Below are positions 12,837 through 24,072 of a DNA stretch of 64,000 nt, piece by piece. The notes under the pieces are model-generated. The model was not told where the DNA came from, searched no databases, and saw only the letters and a list, made by a program, of their open reading frames with translations. A program made the translations under genes and the position numbers. The DNA is from Lathyrus oleraceus (taxonomy: Eukaryota > Streptophyta > Magnoliopsida > Fabales > Fabaceae): assembly GCF_024323335.1 (NCBI RefSeq), contig NC_066583.1, positions 367,285,877 to 367,349,876 on the forward strand, read 5' to 3'. Position 1 is the stretch's first letter. Each line of letters opens with the position of its first letter.

Positions 12837-15800
12837 ATGGCTGGAAGAGGTAGAGATGATGCTGCGATTGCTGAGGCTCTGGGTATGCTAGCTGGAGTAC
12901 TTGGAGGGAATCCGAATGTTGTGGGACTGGGAGCTGCTCGTCAACTGAGTGAGTTCCAGAAGAACAATCCTCCAATGTTCAAGGGAGCATACGATCTAGA
13001 TGGTGCTCAGAAGTGGTTGAAGGAGATCGAGAGGATCTTCCGAGTGACTGAGTGTGCCGATAACCAGAAGGTCAGGTTCGGTACGCATATGCTTTCAGAG
13101 GAAGCAGATGATTGGTGGGTTGCTGCCCGCGCTGAGTTGGAAGCTGCTGGGAGTGCTGAGATCACTTGGGCGGTGTTCAGAGAGAGATTCCTGAGGAAGT
13201 ACTTTCCAGAGGATGTCAGAGGAAAGAAAGAGATAGAGTTCTTAGAATTGAAGAAGGGCAATCGGTCTGTTATTGAGTATGCTGCTAAGTTCACAGAGTT
13301 GTCGAAGTATTACACTCCCTATGATGAGGCTACTGGGGAATTTTCAAAATGTATGAAGTTTGAGAACGGGTTACGTCCCGAGATCAAGCAGGCTATTGGG
13401 TATCAGCGAATTAGAGTGTTTTCTGACTTGGTCGACTGTTGCAGGATTTTTGAACAGGATACCAAGGCCAGAGCGGAGAGCTATCAGCAGAGGGTTGATA
13501 GGAAAGGCAAGAATCAGAATGATCGTGGGAAGCCGTATGCAGCTGGCAAAGGTTTCCAGAGACAGAGTGGGATGAGGAGACCTAGTGGGGGAGACTCCAG
13601 TGCCCCTGCTAAGTGTTACAGATGTGGTCAGGTTGGACATCGTTTCCATGAGTGTACCAGTGCTGAGAAGAAGTGTTTCAAGTGTGGCAAAGGTGGTCAC
13701 TTGGCTGCAGAGTGTCGGTTGAAGACTATGACTTGTTTCAACTGTGGAGAGGTGGGTCATATCAGTCCACAGTGTCCTAAGCCGAAGAAAGAGAACCATT
13801 CGGGAGGCAAGGTCTTTGCTTTATCGGGTTCTGAGACTTCTGCAGATGATCATTTGATCCGAGGTACGTGTTATATTAATGGCTTTCCTCTTGTAGCTAT
13901 TATTGACACAGGTGCGACTCATTCCTTTATATCGTTGGATTGTGCTGTGAAACTTAAATTAGAGATATCTGAGATGCATGGGGGTATGGTGATTGATACT
14001 CCTGCGAAGGGTTCAGTGACTACTACTTCAGTTTGTTTAAATTGCCCTTTGAGTATTTTTGGTAGAGACTTTGGGATGGACCTTGTGTGTCTTCCACTAG
14101 TGCAGATTGATGTTATCTTGGGTATGAACTGGTTGGTGTTTAACCGAGTTTATATCAACTGTTTTGATAAGACTGTGATTTTTCCTGAGGTTGAGGAAGG
14201 AAAGAGTTTGTTTCTATCAGCAAGGCAGGTGAATGAGGCAGTAGCAGATGGGGCAGAGTTGTTTATGCTGTTAGCGACTTTGGAGGCTAAAGATAAACTG
14301 GTGATTTGCGATCTGGCCGTGGTGTGTGATTTTCCTGATGTGTTTCCTGAAGAAGTGAATGAATTACCGCCAGAGCGTGAAGTTGAGTTCTCGATTGATT
14401 TGGTACCTGGTACTAGGCCGATATCGATGGCTCCGTACCGTATGTCTGCTGTTGAGTTAACTGAATTGAAGAGTCAGTTGGAAGATCTGTTGGATAAGAA
14501 ATTTATTCGTCCGAGTGTGTCACCGTGGGGTGCACCAGTGTTATTGGTTAAGAAGAAAGAAGGTACTATGAGGTTGTGTGTGGACTACAGGCAACTGAAT
14601 AAAGTGACGATCAAGAATCGGTATCCTTTGCCGAGGATTGATGATTTGATGGATCAGTTGGTTGGTGCGAGTGTGTTCAGCAAAATAGATTTGAGATCGG
14701 GGTATCATCAGATACGTGTGAAAACTGAGGATATTCAGAAGACTGCTTTCAGAACAAGGTATGGACATTATGAGTATTCTGTAATGCCTTTTGGTGTGAC
14801 TAATGCGCCTGGAGTATTTATGGAGTATATGAATAGGATTTTCCATCCGTACCTAGACAAGTTTGTTGTGGTGTTTATTGACGATATTTTGGTGTATTCG
14901 AAATCTGAAGAAGAGCATGCTGAACATTTGAGAGTGGTTTTAGGAGTTCTTCGAGAAAAGAAGTTATTTGCTAAACTGTCTAAGTGTGAATTTTGGTTAG
15001 AAGAGGTTAGTTTTCTTGGTCATGTGATTTCAAGAGGTGGTGTTGCTGTTGATCCTTCTAAGATAGAAGCGGTATCTAAGTGGGAAGCTCCGAAGTCAGT
15101 TTCTGAGATAAGGAGTTTTCTTGGACTTGCAGGTTATTATAGGAAATTCATTGAGGGATTTTCTAAGTTGGCGTTACCGTTGACGATGTTGACTAGAAAG
15201 GGACAAGCGTTTGTTTGGGACTCAAAATGTGAAGAAGGTTTCCAAGAGTTAAAGAGAAGGTTAACTACTGCTCCTATTCTGATATTACCGAGTCCATCGG
15301 AACCATTTGAGGTTTACTGTGATGCTTCATTGTTGGGTTTGGGTGGTGTTTTGATGCAGAATAAGCAGGTTGTAGCTTATGCTTCGAGACAACTGAAGGT
15401 TCATGAGAGGAGTTATCCGACACACGATTTAGAGTTGGCAGCTGTGGTATTTGTTCTGAAGTTATGGAGGCATTACTTGTACGGGTCAAGATTTGAGGTT
15501 TTCAGTGACCATAAAAGTTTAAAGTATTTGTTTGATCAGAAAGAGCTGAATATGAGACAGAGGAGATGGTTAGAGTTTCTGAAGGATTATGACTTTGGTT
15601 TGAATTACCATCCGGGTAAGGCAAACGTAGTGGCTGATGCATTGAGTCGGAAATCATTGCATATGTCTATGTTAATGGTTAAGGAATTGGATTTAATTGA
15701 GCAGTTTAGAGACTTGAGTTTGGTGTGTGAGAGTACTCACAATAGTGTTAAATTGGGAATGTTGAAGTTAACGAGTGGTATTCTGGATGAGATTAGAGAG

Positions 15801-16655
15801 GGTCAGAAATCCGATGTGCTTTTGGTTGATAAGTTGACTCTAGTGAATCAAGATCAAGGTGGTGAATTCAGAGTTGATGAGAATGGTGTTTTGAAATTTG
15901 GTAATCGGGTGTGTATTCCGGATGTTACCGAACTTAAGAAGAGTATTCTTGAGGAAGGACATCGTAGTGGCCTAAGTATTCATCCTGGGGCTACGAAGAT
16001 GTATCATGATTTGAAAAAGTTATTTTGGTGGCCGGGAATGAAAAGAGAAATTGCGAGTTTTATTTATTCTTGTTTGACTTGTCAGAAGTCAAAGATTGAG
16101 CATCAGAAGCCGTCTGGGCTAATGCAACCGTTGGCTATTCCAGAGTGGAAGTGGGATAGTATCAGTATGGACTTTGTTTCTGGTTTACCGAGGACAATTA
16201 AGAATTTTGAAGCTATTTGGGTGATTGTTGACAGATTGACAAAATCGGCTCATTTCATTCCGATCAGAATGGATTATCCGTTAGAGAGATTAGCTGAGTT
16301 GTATATTGAGAAAATTGTAAGTTTGCATGGTATTCCGTCGAGTATTGTTTCGGACAGAGATCTTAGATTTACATCGAAGTTCTGGGAAGGTTTGCAGAGG
16401 GCTTTGGGAACTAAGCTGAGATTGAGTTCTGCATATCATCCGCAGACTGATGGTCAGACTGAGAGGACGATTCAGTCACTGGAGGATCTTTTGAGGGCTT
16501 GTGTTTTGGAAAAGGGAGGTGCTTGGGATTGTTATTTACCTTTGATTGAGTTTACCTACAACAATAGTTTTCATTCGAGCATTGGTATGGCACCGTTTGA
16601 AGCTTTGTATGGTAGGAGATGTCGGACACCTTTTCTTTTCATGTGTCTCAGTTGA
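12837..16655 (+). CDS. Gag-pol polyprotein of Tekay chromovirus, truncated in integrase
   Basis: A 1272-residue open frame. Gag occupies about residues 40-230 ([40 protein letters not shown]). Three CCHC knuckles follow near residues 258-322 ([42 protein letters not shown]). The protease motif [11 protein letters not shown] is near 354-364. RT spans about 530-710, with [12 protein letters not shown] and an intact FIDD box at about 677-680. RNase H starts at [16 protein letters not shown] (about 823) and ends with [10 protein letters not shown] (about 941). Integrase has an H-H-C-C finger ([20 protein letters not shown]) and core aspartates and glutamate in SMDFVSG, SDRDLRF and TERTIQS. The frame ends in a foreign tail, FLFMCLS, after [10 protein letters not shown], where a deletion has shifted the frame. 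The start ATG is the first after the PBS. Replication would need integrase supplied by another copy. Confidence 0.93.
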   Translation: MAGRGRDDAAIAEALGMLAGVLGGNPNVVGLGAARQLSEFQKNNPPMFKGAYDLDGAQKWLKEIERIFRVTECADNQKVRFGTHMLSEEADDWWVAARAELEAAGSAEITWAVFRERFLRKYFPEDVRGKKEIEFLELKKGNRSVIEYAAKFTELSKYYTPYDEATGEFSKCMKFENGLRPEIKQAIGYQRIRVFSDLVDCCRIFEQDTKARAESYQQRVDRKGKNQNDRGKPYAAGKGFQRQSGMRRPSGGDSSAPAKCYRCGQVGHRFHECTSAEKKCFKCGKGGHLAAECRLKTMTCFNCGEVGHISPQCPKPKKENHSGGKVFALSGSETSADDHLIRGTCYINGFPLVAIIDTGATHSFISLDCAVKLKLEISEMHGGMVIDTPAKGSVTTTSVCLNCPLSIFGRDFGMDLVCLPLVQIDVILGMNWLVFNRVYINCFDKTVIFPEVEEGKSLFLSARQVNEAVADGAELFMLLATLEAKDKLVICDLAVVCDFPDVFPEEVNELPPEREVEFSIDLVPGTRPISMAPYRMSAVELTELKSQLEDLLDKKFIRPSVSPWGAPVLLVKKKEGTMRLCVDYRQLNKVTIKNRYPLPRIDDLMDQLVGASVFSKIDLRSGYHQIRVKTEDIQKTAFRTRYGHYEYSVMPFGVTNAPGVFMEYMNRIFHPYLDKFVVVFIDDILVYSKSEEEHAEHLRVVLGVLREKKLFAKLSKCEFWLEEVSFLGHVISRGGVAVDPSKIEAVSKWEAPKSVSEIRSFLGLAGYYRKFIEGFSKLALPLTMLTRKGQAFVWDSKCEEGFQELKRRLTTAPILILPSPSEPFEVYCDASLLGLGGVLMQNKQVVAYASRQLKVHERSYPTHDLELAAVVFVLKLWRHYLYGSRFEVFSDHKSLKYLFDQKELNMRQRRWLEFLKDYDFGLNYHPGKANVVADALSRKSLHMSMLMVKELDLIEQFRDLSLVCESTHNSVKLGMLKLTSGILDEIREGQKSDVLLVDKLTLVNQDQGGEFRVDENGVLKFGNRVCIPDVTELKKSILEEGHRSGLSIHPGATKMYHDLKKLFWWPGMKREIASFIYSCLTCQKSKIEHQKPSGLMQPLAIPEWKWDSISMDFVSGLPRTIKNFEAIWVIVDRLTKSAHFIPIRMDYPLERLAELYIEKIVSLHGIPSSIVSDRDLRFTSKFWEGLQRALGTKLRLSSAYHPQTDGQTERTIQSLEDLLRACVLEKGGAWDCYLPLIEFTYNNSFHSSIGMAPFEALYGRRCRTPFLFMCLS

Positions 16656-16885
16656 GGAAGTACATTCCTGATCCGTCGCATGTGGTCAAAGTAGATGATG
16701 TACAGGTGAGAGATAACCTGACTGTTGAAACATCACCTATGAGGATCGAGGATCGAGACTTGAAGCAGTTGCGGGGTAAAGAGATTGCTTTGGTAAAGGT
16801 AGCTTGGGGAGGACCAGCAGGTGGCAATGTGACTTGGGAACTTGAGAGTCAGATGAAGGAGTCTTATCCTGAGTTATTCGCTTGA
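16634..16885 (+). pseudogene. Out-of-frame C-terminus of Tekay pol with chromodomain-like tail
   Basis: In the +2 frame relative to gag-pol, coding resumes at [16 protein letters not shown] and runs to VTWELESQMKESYPELFA, stop at 16883-16885. FHVSQLRKY normally follows the integrase C-terminal domain, and the LVKVAWGG...VTWELE part looks like the short chromodomain of Tekay elements that steers integration toward heterochromatin. The sequence between RRCRTP and FHVSQL, about 100 residues in relatives (an estimate from family knowledge), is missing. The junction lies in a T/C-rich stretch near 16629-16640. The tail cannot be made in one piece with the upstream frame. Confidence 0.85.
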
Positions 16886-16915
16886 GGTATGTTTTCGAGG
16901 ACGAAAACTCTTTTA

Positions 16916-16927
16916 GTGGGGGAGAGT
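16916..16927 (+). promoter_or_regulatory. Polypurine tract of Tekay element
   Basis: GTGGGGGAGAGT directly precedes the 3' LTR start at 16928. This is the expected place and composition for the plus-strand DNA primer. Confidence 0.85.
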
Positions 16928-17450
16928 TGTAACACCCCGATAAAATATGATAATTATTTAAATTAAGTTAATAGTATATTTATTAATTTAATTAAATAAT
17001 TAGATTATTATTGGAATATTATTTGGAATTATTATTATTGGAATAATAAGTTGGAATATATATAAAGAGTTCCATTTGGTAAAAAGGGTTTTTCGCGTGA
17101 AAACCAGAGAAGCGACAGAAAGTGGAAAAGGGCAAAGAGGAGAATTCACGATTGTTGAAGGTCAAAGAAGATTTGCCGGATTAACTCAGGTAAGGGGGGT
17201 TTATCGTCGTTTAATGGGTATTATGGGTTAACATGTAATGGGTAGTAATAAGCCATTGATTTGACCCTAATTTGGATGATGAATGTTGCAAATTGTGATG
17301 ATCAAATTACGTTAAAGACTGTGATTAAATCTATAATTGGATGAGTTGTGATTTTCTGGACGTGTAGCCGTTTACGGAATCGAAATCGGAGGTCCGGAAG
17401 TCCTCCGACGGCAAAAAATGCGGGTAATTCTGCATTCTGTTCGTGTTAGC
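16928..17450 (+). repeat. 3' LTR of Tekay element, first part (up to Ogre insertion)
   Basis: The sequence from TGTAACACCCCG matches 10753-11275 except for a few substitutions and a 3-bp insertion near 17296. It ends with TTAGC (17446-17450), the target duplication of the young Ogre. The uninterrupted site in the 5' LTR reads GTGTTAGCGCAGGAACAG. Confidence 0.95.
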
Positions 17451-20400
17451 TGTAAGACCCCAATTTTGGGCCCTAAGATCCCTCATGGCCCATATCATTC
17501 ATATCATAACCTCAAGGATCATTGCATGCCTTTGCTTCCCTCCTAGTGGGTAGATTGCCTTTTAGGTTTGTTTCTTGATCACCAAGCATACTTTGCATTT
17601 GTATATTCTTGCTTTTCATATGTTTATCATTCAAAAAGTACAAAAATATTGTCAGTCTAACCTTGTTGCTTGCAGTTGAAGCAATCATCAGCAATTAGGT
17701 CAAAGTCAGTCATTGGTCAGTCAAAGCAATGGATGGTGGCCATTCTTGCAGAATTTGGGCACCATGATCAATAATCAAAGGTTCATACAACTTGAGACAT
17801 CATTTGAAGTCAAGGTGTCAAGGGATTAGGGTTTGGAATTCATCAGAAGTGGTCCAGTCATCCAAAACCCTAGAAAAGTCAAACTTGGTCAACAGTTGAT
17901 TTAATCAGTGATTTGATGGATAGAATTGATTTGAAGGAGCCCATTCATGCTTGTATAAGCCTCATATATCATGTCCAACCTCATCATGGAAGAAAATCAA
18001 GCCAATCAGAAAATTTCCAGAAATAGAAAGTGGACCTGTAATTTTAATTGCCAAAAATGGAAACTTCTTGATCTTAAACTTACATCATGATACAAGCTTC
18101 AAATGAATTTTTGCCCAACATGAAAGTTGAAGATCTTGTTCTCCCATTTTCAAAAAGTCCAAGAACATCAAAATCCCATGTGTGGTTGTCAAGATATGAT
18201 CAAATCATTTTCACCAATTTTTTGAACTTCAAAGAGCCATATCTCTCAAACCATAAGGCCAAATTTGGTGGGGTTTTTTCCTACAAACCACATTTTTCAT
18301 CCTCTTTCCAAAAATATAAATTTCATGACCTAAAACCCTACCATTCAAAATGGCATTTTTGGACCTATTCCTTTAAAAATCAAAGTTTGACTCACAGTTG
18401 ACTTTTTGATTTATGGACTTTTTCTCATTTTTGCCAATTGGGAAAGGTTTAAAATCACATTTGAAACTTGCCTCAAGTCCTAATTCATGCACATTCCATC
18501 ACCATACCACAATTTTGGATAAAAATGCAAACTTGAAAATTTTGCAAGAAGCTTCACAAAAGCAAAACCAGTACAGCATTTCACATGTACAACCAAAACA
18601 GCAATTGGCAAGGTACTTGGCAGCCTGTTTAGAGCCCAAAATCGTGCAGCCACTACACCCCCATTTCCACATGCTCAAGTTTAGCAAGTTTGCAAATATT
18701 GGCATTAAGGCTAAACCAGTTTAGGCTTTGGATTAACTTGGCTAAACAGGAAGATAAAAGCTCATTTCTCAGCATTTCTAACCCTAGACTCAGCAGCCAC
18801 AAGCACAGAACTCTCTCTACTCTCAAACCTCCATTTTTCACCAAATTGATTTTCTGCACAAAACCTTGGAAACCTTCGAGTAACCCTTCATTGTTCCTTC
18901 ACTAGGACAACTTTAGGAAGCTTAATCAACCTCCATTCTCATACTGTAAAGCCATTTCTCACTCTGTTTTTTTTCATCAAGCTCAACAATGGCAGATGGT
19001 TATTTGTTTGTTTCCAAGCATCCTTGAGTCAAGAGAACTTCACCATCCAACATCTCCAAGCATAAGGGCCACCTGTTTTGAGCTTTGAAGGCCAAGGAAG
19101 CACTGCATCATCACTGAACTTCAGTTGTGGTAAAATTTCGATTCATACATTTTTCCAAATGATGCCATGCTTTAAGTAGTTTACATCTTGCTGATTCCAA
19201 CAAACTATAGATTGCTTGATTTGGTTGACCATGTTGCAAGAAATCTGGAATTTCATTTTCATGAGCAAATATATGTTTCTTCGATTTGGCTTGTTTACAT
19301 TGATTTAGTGAAAAGTGATGATATATTTGTGATGCTTGAAGTATGTTGATGCTATTGGTATGCATGATTTGGATTTCTGGACATTTCGAAATTTCCATGT
19401 TTGAACATTGAATGATGAAGGCACTGTTGTATTGAACCCTACCCTGTCCAGGATTTTTCCCATGTTTATGTGTGTTTTTGCTTGAACCTGTTTGATGTTA
19501 ATGTTGAACATGAAGATGTATGTTGGCTGCTAGTAGAAACCCTAAAGTATGCATGAGAATCCAGAAAAATTGTGAAGTTCATTGGCTGTTGTTGCTTGTA
19601 TTTGTATGAACATATTGTTATTGCTGTGCTGTTAGTTATGCTGTAGACTGATAATGAATTGATACTACTGCTGTCCAAACTTATGCCCTGCCCAGATTTT
19701 CATGCTTATGTTGTGTTGTTGTTATGTCATTGTTTGGCCATGCTGTTGATTGTGCCTGTTTGAAGTTGTCTGTGTGATGATGAACATTGTTGATTACAAA
19801 TGCCAATGCTGCTGTTGTTGAAACCTTGGCTTTTCCAGAAATCATGTTTTATGAGGATTGTCTATTGTTGTTGCTCATGCTGCTTGAAGTATTTCAATAC
19901 CATGCTGCTGTTTCGAAACCTACCATGTCCAGAATTTTTTCTCATGATTTTGTTGGTTTGATTGTTAGTTAATATTGCATGATGATGACGTTTCATGGCC
20001 CTGATTATTGGTTGATTGCTGTGTTCATGTGCTGTTGATTTAAATGATGAATGATGATGAATGCTGTTGCTGTCTGTTGTATGAACAGTACCATTGCCAT
20101 GTTAGTGTTTGTTTTGCTTGGTTTGATGATGTTGAACATTGGATGTTGAATAAACCCTGCTGCTATTTTAAGCTGCCAAGAAAATCTCATGAAATATGCT
20201 TATGCTGTGTTGGTTGATAATGCATGATGGTTGTATGTTTGGTCGAATCATGTTGTTGGATGATGTTGTTTGAAAACAATTGCTGTTTGCTTGCATTGTT
20301 GGCCATGCTATTAGAAACCCTAAGGGTTTATGTGAAAACTCAGAGCTTGGAAGCTCATTGGCGCATTACACTGTTCCATTGGCTGAGAGCCAATAGGAAC

Positions 20401-22539
20401 ATTTCGTCCCCCCCCCCCCCAAAACGATGCAGTTTAGTTAAGTGAACCCAGAATTACTAGAATGCCACGGTTGACCTTGGTTTGACCCCATATGCCATGC
20501 TTATTTGCTCATGCTTCATCCAAATGTTCATCAACTTCCATAATTCATTTTAAATTCATTTTAACTCCAAAAATTGTGAGATTTTTTGCATTAAACTCAT
20601 GAATGTGTCCTCTATTTTATGGTGAATTTTAATTAATTTTTCAGTGGCTGGATTTTAAATGATAAATGTTTTCCCAACATGTATGCCAAAATGATACATT
20701 GTGCCATTTCAATTGTGAAATACTCATGTTGCATCCAATGAGTTTGAAATTTTTTGTGGTGAAACTAGACACATTGACCTTCATTTCCATATAAGGTTTG
20801 TGCATTTATCATTTGTGGATTGAGAGTTATGATTTTCTGAAGTTATGTGTTACATTTGGTGCTATACCATGATCATGTATTTTCCCAATTTTTGTTCACA
20901 TGCTTCCTCTTATCCAATTGACCCCAAATTTTGCATGAATCATCTATCACATGTCTAGTTTGTGTATGAATTTTCTTGGAATTAATCATGCTGTTTTCCA
21001 TTTGATTGGGAACTTTCTTCCATACTTGGTCATTTGTTGACTTTTTGTGCTATGCCTTGCCAAATCTTTTGTGAAATTCTCAAATCTTATTGTATGACCA
21101 TGAAATTTCACATGTGATAACTAGACTCCTTGAGCTTTGCATTGGTGTTAATCTCATTCATTTCTCTTCTGTTTTCAAATTGATATGATTTTTTTGAAGT
21201 TGACCCATGCTTGTTGACTTTCACCATGCTTACTTGAATTTGGTTTGACTTCATGATTTTACTTGACTGCCTTCCTCTCATCCATATGCTATGAAATTTT
21301 ACATGTATACCATGTTAGATGTTAGGATTGAGTGTGATTTATTTCATGATTTTTGAAAATGTTTGAGTTGACTTTTGAATGAAGTCTTTGCTGTTGACTT
21401 TTGTATGCTTCTCTTGCCATGCTTTGCATCCTTTTGCATATGAAATGACCATGATGCATGATATAATTATGAATCCAATTGAGAATGCTTCTTGAATGTT
21501 TAGACTTGGTTTGGGTTGACTTTTCCTTGCTGCCTTGACTTTTTCTTTCATCTTTGACCCTAGGCTAGTCCTAGTGGTCTTCTAAGCTTATGTTGAGTTC
21601 ATCTGTTTCAGGTTAAGCACCAATGCCTTGAGGATCATTCAAATGTGTTTTAGTTTGATTGTTTAATGTGCTAACCTTTGTTTTGTAGGTGACTCATATG
21701 CTTGAGTCTTTGTGCCTTGCACGATTGATCCCTCTGTGGTTGACTTTTGTTTATCCATTTGCCTTTGATTTTGACTGTTGAACTGTTTGCTAATAAGTTT
21801 GACTTTTTCAGGTACTTTAGTTGCTTAAGTTCTTTGAACTTGCTTGCTTTGCTATTTAGCATTTGCTTTGAGGTATAAACCTTTCTTCTTCATGTAGTCT
21901 GGAGACCCGGTCTGTTATTTGACCGGGCAAACTGTCTGAAGTCCTCCTTAAGAGGCAATGCCTGTGTTTGTTTAAATTTGTCCTAAGCAGGAAAAGCCCT
22001 TCAAGTAAGGCAATTGGTGGAAGGTAGGGATAAGCAATCTATCCCCCACTATTCAGTGTGTCCTCTCTTTGCTCCCATTACATGGTTGAAGCATTGAGAT
22101 AAATACCCAAGATCTAATCGAGTCAATAATGTGGAGAGAGTTCCTACTTTCTGAACTCCCACACTTCCTGATATGCTTTCCCCGATCAGGGATAGAAGCA
22201 ATGAGGCACACCCCTCATCTCCTTTTCATCTGCTTCACCTGAGCCCCTCAATGGCCAGGTTAAGAGCGACCTTCACCTATTACAGTGGACTTTCAAAGTC
22301 AAACCCTCTTGTGTGAGCCCCCATTGTTTGGCTATAGAGTGTGCTGTTTGATATTCATTGATTGTTTGATTGCTTCATACGCACTTGCTTGCCTGTATGT
22401 TATGCATCTATCATCATCATCAATTGCCATTAATGCATGATTATCTCATTTGCTTTTTGTGATGCTATCATTGTTGTTTGCCCATTAAGGTCAATTGTAA
22501 GTCCATTGCTTTGACATTTGCTCCTGTGATATGGAAGGA

Positions 22540-23010
22540 TAGAGTGTAAGACCTCATTGGTCACTCATATCTTTTGTTGCCTTATCTGTTTATGTGAGGA
22601 TACAGTTATAAGTCCCTGTAAGTTGGCATCTGTTTTCCTATGATCATAATTTGATCTGTTTGATTTGTATGTGAGGTTGCAGTTATAAGTCCCTGTAAGT
22701 TGGCATCTGCTTTCCTATGATCATAGTTTGTTTATCTGTTTGTGTGAGAGGTTGCAATTATAAGTCCCTGTAAGTTGGCATTTGCATTCCTGTGATCATT
22801 TTGTTGCTTTTGTTCTTGTATGTGAGGATCCATTGTAAGTCCCTGTAATGTGGCATTGGATTTCCTAGGACCATACTGTGGAGTTAACCTAAGTCCAGAT
22901 AGATTGGCAGTTGATTTCCATGTTTCATTTTTGTTTTCTTTGCCTGTGGAGATTAGTGTAAGTCCATAGAGTGGCCTCTGATATCCCGTTTTGTTTTAGG
23001 AGATTGGTAT
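22540..23010 (+). repeat. Irregular 75-85 bp repeats inside Ogre LTR
   Basis: TATAAGTCCCTGTAAGTTGG and variants recur near 22608, 22685, 22759, 22836, 22890 and 22950, each followed by a CTTTCCTATGATCAT-like tail. Later copies are increasingly degenerate. The same block is in the second LTR at about 36280-36750. Confidence 0.8.
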
Positions 23011-23634
23011 AAGACCATTGATTGGCATCCGGTATCCGCCTTTCTTGACTTTCTTTGTTTGTTATTATCCATTGTATTCCAAAGGACACACTTGAATCAT
23101 CCTCTATATGATTTCAAGAAGTGAACCTTCTAAGAAGTTTTACAATCCATCTTCATCCATTCATCATTCATTATGTCCTGAACCTTTTCACACTATACCT
23201 TTTAAATTTGACATAAGTGTTGTGCAAACATCTTCATGTTTTCTAACTAAAAACCTGGACCCAAGTCCTTGACTTTTTTCAAACTCATTTCATAATACTT
23301 CTTTGAATCAATCCTAATCATACTTTGACCTCATTTTCACAAACACAATCAATTAACTTCACTCATTCACTTGTTTTGGCTCTGTCCATTAATCTTTTCA
23401 TGCATTAGCCATAGGTTTCAATTATCTTTGTGGTTGATGTAAATCTTGCCTATCCTTAGTGAGTCGACAGTAAGACTTCCGTACTTCAAACAGGGTTAAC
23501 CCCTCTAGTACGTCGAAGCTATCCTCGCATGGTGGACGTTGTTTTTGGTCGAGTGTTCTCCCATTGATAATGAAAAGCCTCAGTGCTTGTGTTTAAAATC
23601 AAATCCACCAACTTTTGGAAATCTTTTAGCCGAA

Positions 23635-23675
23635 CTACGGCGTTTTGATCCTTACCTTTGATGGAAGGTACGTAG
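23635..23675 (+). other. Conserved LTR stem-loop with CTACG/CGTAG stem
   Basis: CTACG (23635-23639) can pair with CGTAG (23671-23675), enclosing an inner stem CCTT...AAGG. The equivalent position in three other Ogre-type LTRs of the window also has CTACG and CGTAG 25-35 nt apart. A second copy is in the other LTR near 37371-37411. Confidence 0.55.
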
Positions 23676-23811
23676 GCAGCGGGTTTATCCGTTCAAACCC
23701 AATAACCCAATAAATAAATTGTATATTCTTTTCTCATCATCCCAATCATGTTTGCACAATATTTTTGTCATAACAAATAACAATTTAGCATAACAAGTGT
23801 GAAAAGGGCTC

Positions 23812-23827
23812 CCTAGGAGTACCTAGG
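23812..23827 (+). other. Conserved LTR hairpin with AGTA loop
   Basis: CCTAGG-AGTA-CCTAGG forms a 6-bp stem and a 4-nt loop 221 nt before the LTR end. The other LTR of this element has it at 37548-37563. Minus-strand equivalents lie at 3676-3691, 47716-47731 and 61466-61481, with different stem sequences but the same loop. Confidence 0.7.
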
Positions 23828-23970
23828 ACGTAGTGGGTGCCTAACACCTTCCCATTGCGTAATTTACCCCTTACCCAGAATCTCTGATCTTTTTATTAGT
23901 TTTCTACGTGTAAAACTTCTTAGGCTTTTGTTCGCTTTTTAGCCAATCCTTTGGATAAATAAAAGTGCGG

Positions 23971-23980
23971 TGGCGACTCG
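23971..23980 (+). other. PBS-like block in U5
   Basis: TGGCGACTCG repeats the first nine bases of the true PBS (TGGCGACTC) about 70-80 nt before the LTR end. The copy in the second LTR is at 37707-37716. Other Ogre-type LTRs here have the same block at the same place. Confidence 0.7.
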
Positions 23981-24054
23981 AAAATTTCAATGTATCCCTA
24001 GCTTATGGTTTAATCGATAGATCATATAGCGACGAATACACCGCTACAGAAAAG

Positions 24055-24072
24055 TGGCGACTCTGCTGGGGA
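24055..24072 (+). promoter_or_regulatory. Primer-binding site, tRNA-Arg
   Basis: TGGCGACTCTGCTGGGGA begins 6 bp after the LTR end. It is complementary to a tRNA 3' end of the form CCCCAGCAGAGTCG plus CCA. Plant tRNA-Arg ends CCCCAGCGGAGTCG, one base different. A tRNA-Arg primer is characteristic of Ogre elements. Confidence 0.92.

Larger units (their letters stand above)
17451..24048 (+). repeat. 5' LTR of young Ogre (6598 bp)
   Basis: It starts TGTAAGACCCCAATTTTGGG and ends GAATACACCGCTACA, followed 6 bp later by the PBS. It is near-identical to 31189-37784. It holds no gene: its ORFs of up to 104 codons recur in the other LTR simply because the DNA is duplicated. Notable parts are a run of 13 C at 20408-20420 (10 C in the other copy), irregular repeats at 22540-23010, and a conserved 3' end with two hairpins and a PBS-like block. 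Confidence 0.96.

Noticed and set aside
18087..18905. ORFs of about 100 codons, conserved in a second copy at 31825-32643
   Set aside because: Identity reflects the duplicated LTR, not protein conservation; no domain, and codon use is like surrounding AT-rich DNA.
24055..24072. Possible tRNA-Arg gene fragment
   Set aside because: Only the 18-nt PBS complement is present; no D-arm, anticodon arm or A/B box sequence around it.
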